A stretch of DNA of 64,000 bases from an uncultured Bacteroidaceae bacterium (lineage in GTDB: Bacteria > Bacteroidota > Bacteroidia > Bacteroidales > Bacteroidaceae): positions 43,730-107,729 of the forward strand of contig CAJOLZ010000017.1 of the NCBI GenBank assembly GCA_905235575.1. Reading direction: 5' to 3'. The translations under genes were made by a program, and so were the position numbers. A model generated the notes under the pieces. The model was not told the DNA's origin and did not search any database. It was given only the letters and a program-made list of their open reading frames with translations. Positions 56,523 to 63,709 of the stretch are shown piece by piece. The first letter of the stretch is position 1; every line of letters starts with the position of its first letter.

Positions 56523-57707
56523 TTATTTTTCTGTTTCTTTGATGCGTTGCAGCGCTTCTGCCATTTTCTGGTCTTTGGCGCAGAGGCTGATGCGGATGTA
56601 TCGGGCTCCGTTGGTTCCGAAGATGAAGCCGGGTGTGATGAAGACGCGGGCTTCGTGGAGGACGCGCTCTGTGAGTTGCTCTACGTCGTCGTAGCTGTCG
56701 GGAATGCGTCCCCAGAGGAACATGCCGACTTGCTGTGGGTCGTAGGTGCAGCCGAGGGCGCGCATGATTTCCTCAGCGATGGCGCGACGGCTGGCGTATG
56801 TCTCGATGTTGGCCTGTGCGTGCCACTCGTCGGTGTTGTCGTAGGCTTTGGCTGCTGCCAGCTGCATGGGACGGAAGGTTCCGGAGTCGATGTTGGACTT
56901 GACCTTCAGTATCCATTGTATGAATGTGGCGTTGGTTGCGAGCAGACCTACTCGCCAGCCTGGCATGTTGTGGCTCTTGCTCATGGAGTTGAACTCGATG
57001 CAGCATTCCTTGGCGCGGGGCACTTGCAGGATGGAGAGCTTCTCGTCGCGGTTGAGGATGAAGGAGTAGGGATTGTCGTTGACGATGACGATGTTGTGGC
57101 GCAGTGCGAAGTCTACGAGCCGTTCGTAGGTCTCGCGGCGTGCCTTGGAACCTGTCGGCATGTGGGGATAGTTGGTCCACATGAGTTTGACGCGGCTGAG
57201 GTCGGCCTTTTCGAGGGCTTCGAAGTCGGGTTGCCAGTCGTTGTCTTGCTTCAGGTCGTAGTTTACGACTTTTGCTCCGAGCAGGGTGCTCAGGCTGGTG
57301 TAGGTGGGGTATCCGGGGTTGGGCACGAGGACTTCGTCGCCTGGATTTACGAAGGTGAGGGTCACGTGGAGGATGCCTTCCTTGCTGCCGATGAGGGGCT
57401 GAATTTCGCTGGCAGGGTCGAGGTCCACTCCGTACCATCTCTGATAGAATCGTGCCATGGCCTGACGCAGTTCGGGTGTGCCTATGGTGGGCTGATATCC
57501 GTGTGTGTCGGGTCGCTGTGCCTGTTGGCAGAGTTCGCGTATGGTTTCGTCGGAGGGTGGCATGTCGGGGCTGCCGATAGCCAGGCTGATGATGTCTTTT
57601 CCTTCGGCGTTGAGGCGGGCTACTTCTTTCAGTTTACGGCTGAAGTAGTATTCGCTCACTGTGGCCAGCCTTTGTGCGGGCTGGATTTCAAATGCTCTGT
57701 TTCCCAT
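56523..57707 (-). CDS. PLP-dependent class I aminotransferase (aromatic/aspartate type)
   Basis: KDIISLAIGSPDMPPS, NYPHMPTG, VNDNPYSFI, EFNSMSKSHNMPGWRVG (PLP Lys). Confidence 0.93.
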   Translation of the reverse strand: MGNRAFEIQPAQRLATVSEYYFSRKLKEVARLNAEGKDIISLAIGSPDMPPSDETIRELCQQAQRPDTHGYQPTIGTPELRQAMARFYQRWYGVDLDPASEIQPLIGSKEGILHVTLTFVNPGDEVLVPNPGYPTYTSLSTLLGAKVVNYDLKQDNDWQPDFEALEKADLSRVKLMWTNYPHMPTGSKARRETYERLVDFALRHNIVIVNDNPYSFILNRDEKLSILQVPRAKECCIEFNSMSKSHNMPGWRVGLLATNATFIQWILKVKSNIDSGTFRPMQLAAAKAYDNTDEWHAQANIETYASRRAIAEEIMRALGCTYDPQQVGMFLWGRIPDSYDDVEQLTERVLHEARVFITPGFIFGTNGARYIRISLCAKDQKMAEALQRIKETEK

Positions 57708-58530
57708 TTCTGTATTCGCCTAAAATTTGAAGCTCGTTCACCAGGGGTGAGATGGCGCCAACGGACTGGCGGTAGCGCTTGTAGTCGGTGAATGAGAGGT
57801 CGATGTAAAACATGTATTGCCATTCCTTTCCGATGATGGGAAGGGACTGTATCTTGGTGAGATTGATTTTGTAGAACGAGAAGATGCTGAGTATGGCGCT
57901 GAGGCTTCCTTCCTCGTGGGGGAGTGTGAAGACGAGGCTGGCCTTGTCGGTCTCCTCTGCGTGTCGCAGGTTGTCGGCCTGTTCGGGATTGCTGAGCACC
58001 AGAAAGCGTGTGAAGTTGTGTTTGTTTGTTTCGATGCCTTCCTCCAGCACCTTCATCCCGTATATTTTTGCAGCGTCTTTGTGGCAGATGGCGGCGTGTC
58101 CGTGAAGGTTTTCGCGGCTTATGTCGGCTGCGGCTCCGGCGGTGTCGGCAGTCTCCACCACCTTGAGTCCGGCGTGTCGGGACAGGAAGTCGCGGCATTG
58201 CATCAGCGCCACGGGATGAGAGTTTACCTCGGTAATGTCGGCCCAATAGTCGTCGGGCAGGCACATGATGCTGTGGCAGATGTGGAGTTTATGTTCGCCA
58301 ACGATGGTAGTGCCGCTGTCGCGTAGGAGTTCGTAGTTGTGGAGCAGACTTCCGGCGATGGTGTTCTCGATGGCCACCAGCGACAGCAGGTCGCGCTCGC
58401 TCTTCATCGCTTCGAAGACATCCTCGAAAGTGTCGCAGCAGCACAGTTCTATCTCCTCCCCGGGAAAGTAGCGGTGGGCGGCGATGTCGTGGAAACTGCC
58501 TTTGATTCCTTGTATTGCTATTCGTTTCAT
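57688..58530 (-). CDS. pheA: Prephenate dehydratase
   Basis: IAIQGIKGSFHDIAAHRYF, VAIENTIAGSLLHNYELL, NFTRFLVLS, ACT-like ESLPIIGKEWQYMFYIDL region. Confidence 0.94.
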   Translation of the reverse strand: MKRIAIQGIKGSFHDIAAHRYFPGEEIELCCCDTFEDVFEAMKSERDLLSLVAIENTIAGSLLHNYELLRDSGTTIVGEHKLHICHSIMCLPDDYWADITEVNSHPVALMQCRDFLSRHAGLKVVETADTAGAAADISRENLHGHAAICHKDAAKIYGMKVLEEGIETNKHNFTRFLVLSNPEQADNLRHAEETDKASLVFTLPHEEGSLSAILSIFSFYKINLTKIQSLPIIGKEWQYMFYIDLSFTDYKRYRQSVGAISPLVNELQILGEYRNGKQSI

Positions 58531-58535
58531 ACTCT

Positions 58536-58573
58536 AAAAAAAGAAGTCCCGCTTCATGGTTGAAACGGGACTT
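58536..58573 (-). terminator. Attenuator terminator directly upstream of the pheA start
   Basis: Minus strand AAGTCCCGTTTCA acca TGAAGCGGGACTT c TTTTTTT; 13 bp with one G-U, then 5 nt to ATG. Confidence 0.92.
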
Positions 58574-58623
58574 TATCGTAAAATTTTTGTTTTTTCTTTG
58601 TTTTTCTCTTACACCTATAACGA

Positions 58624-58632
58624 CCCGTTTCA
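58624..58632 (-). promoter_or_regulatory. Antiterminator segment TGAAACGGG, complementary to the terminator 5' arm CCCGTTTCA (58561-58569)
   Basis: Perfect 9-nt complementarity, starting 2 nt after the leader-peptide stop codon. Confidence 0.85.
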
Positions 58633-58634
58633 CT

Positions 58635-58694
58635 TTATCTGCTAAAGGAAAAGTAATAATAAAAGCCGCTAAAAGAGGTGCCTCGTGTGAACAT
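58635..58694 (-). CDS. Attenuation leader peptide MFTRGTSFSGFYYYFSFSR (unannotated)
   Basis: ATG TTC ACA CGA GGC ACC TCT TTT AGC GGC TTT TAT TAT TAC TTT TCC TTT AGC AGA TAA; 5 Phe + 3 Tyr in 19 codons. Confidence 0.9.
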   Translation of the reverse strand: MFTRGTSFSGFYYYFSFSR

Positions 58695-58720
58695 TTTTCT
58701 GTCGTTTTTTTATTTCGGCG

Positions 58721-58728
58721 CAAAGGTA
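58721..58728 (-). promoter_or_regulatory. -7 box TACCTTTG of the pheA operon leader
   Basis: TAnnTTTG with upstream TTTG about 20 nt away, before the leader peptide. Confidence 0.7.
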
Positions 58729-58820
58729 TGGAAAATTTGGCGTTCGGCAAAGAATTCTGTCGATTTTCTTATGTTTTCGACAGAAAATTGTCGTGGTCAC
58801 CGGCTTTCGGGTTGTAGGTT

Positions 58821-58911
58821 AAAAGACGTACCACGCTTTTTGTCATGTCGCACCACGTTGCGCAGGCTGTCGCACCACGGTGCGTTGCCCGTCGCAGCAC
58901 GCTGCGTTTTC
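58821..58911. repeat. Palindromic array #12 (3 cores + degenerate left core)
   Basis: CGTACCACGCTTTT, then cores at 58849, 58871, 58893 (CGCAGCACGCTGCGTTTT). Confidence 0.95.
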
Positions 58912-58933
58912 CGACGGAACTACGTGCAGGAAT

Positions 58934-60226
58934 TTACTCCTTGCAGAGGCGGTATCCGAGGTCTTCCACAGCGCGGCGTGCCTCATCCTCGTCGAAATGT
59001 CCGCGCAGACGTGCCTCGCCTTTTTCCAACGACACGCTGACATCCTCGACCCCCTCTACCGAGAGGAGCGCTCTGCGGGCGTTCTCGGCGCAGTGGTTGC
59101 AGCGCATTCCCTCTACCTTATATATAATATACTCGTCGGCGGCGCAGGCATCATCGCAACAGTGGCACGATTGATTTTGAAACCTCGGCAGATGCAGAGG
59201 CGTGAGGGCGTTCAGCAACAGGAGAATCATCAGGCAGGTGCAGACGATGTTGAACCATTCGGGACCCTCGTTGCAACATGCGGCTTTCATCACCAATCGC
59301 TGCGTGAACCATTCGGTGGGCAGCAGGTAGTCGATGCCCAGACCGAAGATGATGGCACCCGAGACGATGGAGAGCAGGTATAGCACCATGGAGCGGTTGC
59401 CGAGCACCTTGCGGATGACCAGAATGGAGGCGATGTTGCTGGCGGGACCGGCCATCAGCAGCACCAGAGCGGCGCCGGGCGTCAGACCTTTCATCATCAG
59501 TGCCACGGCGATGGGGATGCTTCCGGTGGCGCACAGATACATGGGTATGGCGAAAATCAGCACGAAGAGGATGCTGTAGAACGAGTTGCCCTGGAAGATG
59601 GCAAACCAGCTGTCGGGCACTGCGGCCGTGATGATGCCGGCCACCACCAGGCCTATCACCAGCCACTTGCCGATGTCTTCCATCATTTCCACAAAGGCGT
59701 AGGTGAAGACGCTGCATATGCTCTCCCACGTCCCCTCCGGCCTCTGCGTGCGCTTCGTGTAGTCTTCGTCCGAATCTTCCAACGCGCTCCTGCGGGCTAC
59801 GATTACTTCGTCGTTGCTGTCGAAGACGTTCACCAGTGTCCCGCCAAAGAGAGCCGTCACCAGTGCAACTACGGGGCGCAGCAGGGCAAAAGGCAGTCCC
59901 ATCAGGCTGTATGTGGCGATGATGCTGTCCACTCCCGTCTGCGGAGTGGCGATGAGAAACGATACCGTGGCACCACGGCTGGCTCCCTCGCGGCGCAGAC
60001 CCATGGCTGTGGGCAGTACGCCGCACGAACACAAGGGCAGAGGCACCCCGAAGAGTGCAGCAAGCAGCACGGAGCGGAAGTTGCGTCTGCCCAGATATTT
60101 GATGTATAGTGTGCCGGGTACATAAACGTGCATCAGTCCCGCAAGCAGAAAACCAAGCAAGAGATAGGGCGACATCTCGTTCAACAGCCGCCAGCTTTCA
60201 CGAAGTATGTTCAAAAGAAATTCCAT
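58934..60226 (-). CDS. SO_0444/UPF0718-like permease (Cu/Zn efflux type) with C-terminal HMA domain
   Basis: FGVPLPLCSCGVLPTAMGLRREGASRGATVSFLIATPQTGVDSI; linker CHCCDDACAADEY; HMA YKVEGMRCNHCAENARRALLSVEGV. Confidence 0.9.
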   Translation of the reverse strand: MEFLLNILRESWRLLNEMSPYLLLGFLLAGLMHVYVPGTLYIKYLGRRNFRSVLLAALFGVPLPLCSCGVLPTAMGLRREGASRGATVSFLIATPQTGVDSIIATYSLMGLPFALLRPVVALVTALFGGTLVNVFDSNDEVIVARRSALEDSDEDYTKRTQRPEGTWESICSVFTYAFVEMMEDIGKWLVIGLVVAGIITAAVPDSWFAIFQGNSFYSILFVLIFAIPMYLCATGSIPIAVALMMKGLTPGAALVLLMAGPASNIASILVIRKVLGNRSMVLYLLSIVSGAIIFGLGIDYLLPTEWFTQRLVMKAACCNEGPEWFNIVCTCLMILLLLNALTPLHLPRFQNQSCHCCDDACAADEYIIYKVEGMRCNHCAENARRALLSVEGVEDVSVSLEKGEARLRGHFDEDEARRAVEDLGYRLCKE

Positions 60227-60311
60227 AGTCTTTTTCTCTTTTCAGAAGCAAAGGTCGGGCTTTGCGTGTGCAACTCAGTTGCAAAGAACCTTCCCCGTAC
60301 AGGGCTGGAAA

Positions 60312-61187
60312 CTAATTCTTATGCAATTTTCGTTCCGTTGCCAGCCAAACGCCGACGGTTGTAAGTATCATTCCCACCACCGACATCCACGTGATGGGCT
60401 CGCCGAGCACGATGTGGGCTGTGATGAGCGTAACGAGCGGACTGAAGTATATCAGGTTGTTCACGCCCACTGTGCCAATCTTGCTTACAGCCAGATTCCA
60501 TGCGAAGAAACAGAAGAGCCCAGCAACCAGACTCAGGAACAAGAGGTTGCCAATCACGACAGGCTCGCTCAGGATGGCCAGATAGTTTTTCGGCTGACTG
60601 TGCAGAAACATTGCCGGCAGACAGGTGACGAAGCCCCAAAAGAAGATTTTTCGTGTGATGAGAAGCGGCGAATAGCGTTGCCCCACACGGTTATAGATGA
60701 GCGAATAGAACGACCAACTCAGTCCGCAGAGGAGTGCGAGGAAATCGCCTATCGGGTTCAACTTCAGAAGAATGTGGCCGTTCATCACCACACAGAACAC
60801 TCCCACCACAGCCATGACCACTCCCAGTATGAGACGGTACGTCAGCCGTGTGGTGGACTTGTAGAAGAAGGCCATCAGCAGAAGCGTAAAAAGCGGATTG
60901 ATGCAGACTATCAGGCAGACGTTGGTGGAAAGGGTATAGTCGAGCGCGGTATTCTCCGTCATGAAGTAGAAACTTCCACCGGTGATGCCCAGAAGCAACA
61001 TCCACAGTTCCTCACGCCAGGGGAGATGTTTCTGGCGGTGGTAGAACGCAATCAGGCACAGATAGGTCAAGGCAAAGCGGAGCAGGATGATATCCTTCGG
61101 ATCAAGCCCGTGAAGCAGAAGCACCTTCGTTGATATGAAAGTGATGCCCCAGACCACAACACAGAAAAACGCCAGCAACCAGTACAT
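60312..61187 (-). CDS. EamA/DMT-family transporter
   Basis: 10-TM pattern; WGITFISTKVLLLHGLDP; ...ITAHIVLGEPITWMSVVGMILTTVGVWLA. Confidence 0.9.
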   Translation of the reverse strand: MYWLLAFFCVVVWGITFISTKVLLLHGLDPKDIILLRFALTYLCLIAFYHRQKHLPWREELWMLLLGITGGSFYFMTENTALDYTLSTNVCLIVCINPLFTLLLMAFFYKSTTRLTYRLILGVVMAVVGVFCVVMNGHILLKLNPIGDFLALLCGLSWSFYSLIYNRVGQRYSPLLITRKIFFWGFVTCLPAMFLHSQPKNYLAILSEPVVIGNLLFLSLVAGLFCFFAWNLAVSKIGTVGVNNLIYFSPLVTLITAHIVLGEPITWMSVVGMILTTVGVWLATERKLHKN

Positions 61188-61205
61188 CGTCAGAGCGCAG
61201 TGCGT

Positions 61206-62189
61206 TTATTTCGAGGAGAGTGTGGTGAGTGTAATCTCGGGCGTGGCACCGATGCGCATCGGGAGAGTTCCGCCCAGTCCGATGTTCACGTAGAGCGTCT
61301 GTTCTCCCTCGTCGTAGCGTCCGTCGCATTCGGGATAGATCCAGCGACACGGCGTGAAGCCCAGCACGCGCATTTGCAGCGCATGGGTGTGGCCGCAGAG
61401 TGTGAGTGGGATGTCGGTCCCGCCCACCACCTCATCGCGCCAGTGTGTGGGGTCGTGGGTGAGCAGGATGCGGAACATGCCCTCGGTGCCCTCCATCGCC
61501 TCCTTCAGCTTTGCACGCTGTATGGCCCGGAACGAGGCTCGGCTCTGGTTCTCCACGCCCAGGATGGCCAGACTGTCGGTGCCGCGGTGCACCACGTAAT
61601 GCTCGTTCAGCAGCAGACGCCATCCCAGCGTGTCGCGTTCGTAATCGATGAGATTCTCCAACATCTCCACCCGTTCCTTGTCGGAAAGACCGCGCGCATA
61701 GGGGTCGTAGTCGTGATTTCCGAGGATGCTCACCACGCCGTCGGTGGCACGGAGCGAGGAGAGAATGTCGGTGTAGGGGAGTGCTTCGCGATAGTCGAAC
61801 GAGACCAGATCGCCCGTGAAGACCACCAGGTCGGGTTGCAGCTCATTGATGCAGTCCACCACACGCTTCAGTTTCTTGGTGTGACCGTCCCAACCGCCCA
61901 GATGCAGGTCGCTGATGTGCACGATGCGATAGCCCTCGAAAGCCTTCGGAACCTGTGGCGTCGCATATTCGAAAGGCTTCACTTCGTAGAGAAAACGACC
62001 CACGAAGTGCCCGTAGCAGTACGCGGCCAGCCACAGACACATCAGCACCACGCCGGTCCAGACGAACGGGCTCCAGGGCAGGTGGACATGGAAGAGGCGC
62101 ATGACGAGACGAAGCACCACATATACCAGCTGCGGAAGCACGAACAGGAGGATGGAAACGATGATGGTAAAAATGAAATATGCTTTCAT
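61206..62189 (-). CDS. Membrane-anchored metallophosphoesterase (start corrected)
   Basis: RIVHISDLHLGG, VFTGDLVSFD, ILGNHDYD, LLTHDPTHW, LCGHTHALQM. Confidence 0.93.
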   Translation of the reverse strand: MKAYFIFTIIVSILLFVLPQLVYVVLRLVMRLFHVHLPWSPFVWTGVVLMCLWLAAYCYGHFVGRFLYEVKPFEYATPQVPKAFEGYRIVHISDLHLGGWDGHTKKLKRVVDCINELQPDLVVFTGDLVSFDYREALPYTDILSSLRATDGVVSILGNHDYDPYARGLSDKERVEMLENLIDYERDTLGWRLLLNEHYVVHRGTDSLAILGVENQSRASFRAIQRAKLKEAMEGTEGMFRILLTHDPTHWRDEVVGGTDIPLTLCGHTHALQMRVLGFTPCRWIYPECDGRYDEGEQTLYVNIGLGGTLPMRIGATPEITLTTLSSK

Positions 62190-62331
62190 AAATGAGATTT
62201 TTCGGTGTCGGAGCGAGGCCTCGCCCCGCTTTCGGGATGCAAATTTATGAATATTCCGCCGCAAAGACAAAATTTTCGGCGAAATAAAGCCGAATCAGTC
62301 CTCTGTATTCGGCATGTGACCGATTCGGTTT

Positions 62332-62421
62332 GAAAACACACCACGCTTTTCGGCTTGTCGCACCACGTTGCGCAGGCCGTCGCACCACGCTGCGTTGCCT
62401 GTCGCAGCACGGTGCGTTTTT
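62332..62421. repeat. Palindromic array #13 (3 cores + degenerate left core)
   Basis: CACACCACGCTTTT, then cores at 62359, 62381, 62403 (CGCAGCACGGTGCGTTTTT). Confidence 0.95.
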
Positions 62422-62473
62422 CTGCGCGCTTCAGAACCGTCTCGGACCGATGGCGCAGACCCGCATCGGGATG

Positions 62474-63022
62474 TTATGCCTGTGCGATTTCCTCCAGCGC
62501 CCCCGTCTCCGAATCGATGATGAAACCACGCACCACGATGTCGGCCGGGACGAGCGGATGAGTCTTGATGGTCTCCACGGTGCGGCGCACAGACTCGGGC
62601 GTGTCCTTGAAACCCTCCAGCCAGTGGTGCAGGTCGATGCCACACTTGCGTATCGTCTCCAGCGTCTCATCCGTAACCCCCCGCGCAATCATTTCGTGGT
62701 GGAAATGGTCGAAACTCATGTGGCAGGCGCCGCAGTTCGAGTGGGCCACCACCATGATTTCCTCCACGCCCAGTTCATAAATCGCCACGATGAGGCTGCG
62801 CATGGCCGAGTCGAAGGCCGAGATGACCAGACCTCCCGCGTTCTTGATAATTTTGGCATCGCCGTTACGCAGTCCCAGTGCAGCAGGGAGCAGCTCCGTC
62901 AGTCGGGTGTCCATGCACGAAAGCACCGCCAGCCGCTTGTCGGGGTACTTGCTCGTCAGATACTTCTCGTAGCCCTTCTGCGCCACGAAACTCTTGTTGT
63001 AGCTGATAATCTCGTCTATCAT
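62474..63022 (-). CDS. Beta-type carbonic anhydrase (start corrected to MIDEIISYNK)
   Basis: LAVLSCMDTRLTELLP, IIKNAGGLV, VVAHSNCGACHM. Confidence 0.92.
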   Translation of the reverse strand: MIDEIISYNKSFVAQKGYEKYLTSKYPDKRLAVLSCMDTRLTELLPAALGLRNGDAKIIKNAGGLVISAFDSAMRSLIVAIYELGVEEIMVVAHSNCGACHMSFDHFHHEMIARGVTDETLETIRKCGIDLHHWLEGFKDTPESVRRTVETIKTHPLVPADIVVRGFIIDSETGALEEIAQA

Positions 63023-63128
63023 AAGCCAATTCTCCTTAACACAGTTGTTGTCGCATGCAAAGTTAGCAATTTTTGTCGAAACAAGCATCGCCCGAGTCCC
63101 GGGAAGATTGTCGCGAAACGCCATTTTG

Positions 63129-63214
63129 AACGCACCACGCTGCGACACGTGTCGCACTACGTTGCGACAGCCTGCGCACTACGCTGCGACGCCCGTCGCA
63201 CCACGGTGCGTTTT
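63129..63214. repeat. Palindromic array #14 (4 cores)
   Basis: CGCACCACGCTGCG, CGCACTACGTTGCG, CGCACTACGCTGCG, CGCACCACGGTGCGTTTT at 63131, 63153, 63175, 63197. Confidence 0.97.
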
Positions 63215-63233
63215 CGGCAGGTCTGTTGAGGGT

Positions 63234-63275
63234 AAAAAAGAGAGAGGGGGGAACGATGTTGTTCCTCCTCTCTCG
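63234..63275 (-). terminator. Terminator hairpin on minus strand
   Basis: GAGAGAGGAGGAAC ... GTTCCCCCCTCTCTC TTTTTT, directly after the tRNA-like fragment. Confidence 0.75.
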
Positions 63276-63286
63276 CATGTCTGTCT

Positions 63287-63313
63287 GCTGGCGGAGAGAC
63301 TGGACTCTCAAAC
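63287..63313 (-). other. tRNA-Ser-like 3' end fragment (candidate attachment-site remnant)
   Basis: GTTTGAGAGTCCAGTCTCTCCGCCA: T-loop/T-stem-like then TCTCTCC acceptor strand, discriminator G and CCA; no matching 5' half upstream. Confidence 0.5.
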
Positions 63314-63463
63314 TTATGTTTTCATAGAATATCACAAAATTTGTAAATACTTGTATGTTAATCATTTACAAAATCATCTAAAAATCAGAATATCACATGT
63401 AATTCTTTCCACATCACTATTTTGGGGTGTAAAATTGGGCGTAGATTTTGAATTTACACTCAG

Positions 63464-63646
63464 ATGAATAGAGTCTTATTAATCTCAAATTCTGGTATTT
63501 GGGCTTGTTCATATGCAGTCATCTATTTTGACTGCAAAGATTCAAAAATTACCTATAACAAATCGAAAAAAATTGAGCTAAAAGATGAAAGTTTAAGAAA
63601 AAGTATTAACTTTACCGCCGATACTGAAAAATTACCAACAAAATGA
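63464..63646 (+). CDS. Possible small hypothetical ORF (60 aa) in AT-rich DNA
   Basis: MNRVLLISNSGIWACSYAVIYFDCKDSKI...; no other support. Confidence 0.3.
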   Translation: MNRVLLISNSGIWACSYAVIYFDCKDSKITYNKSKKIELKDESLRKSINFTADTEKLPTK

Positions 63647-63709
63647 ACGGATATCGCCGGAATACGCATTGTAATAGAATTACTAAAGTGCCAAAATAAA
63701 AGCTATTAG

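Noticed and set aside
56547-57791. 414-aa ORF antisense to the aminotransferase
   Set aside because: Shadow ORF; Gly/Val-rich translation without motifs.
4134-63214. CRISPR arrays
   Set aside because: The repeats are regular, but the period is 22 bp with 8-bp linkers, there are only 2-4 units, linkers are semi-conserved rather than unique spacers, and no cas genes are present.
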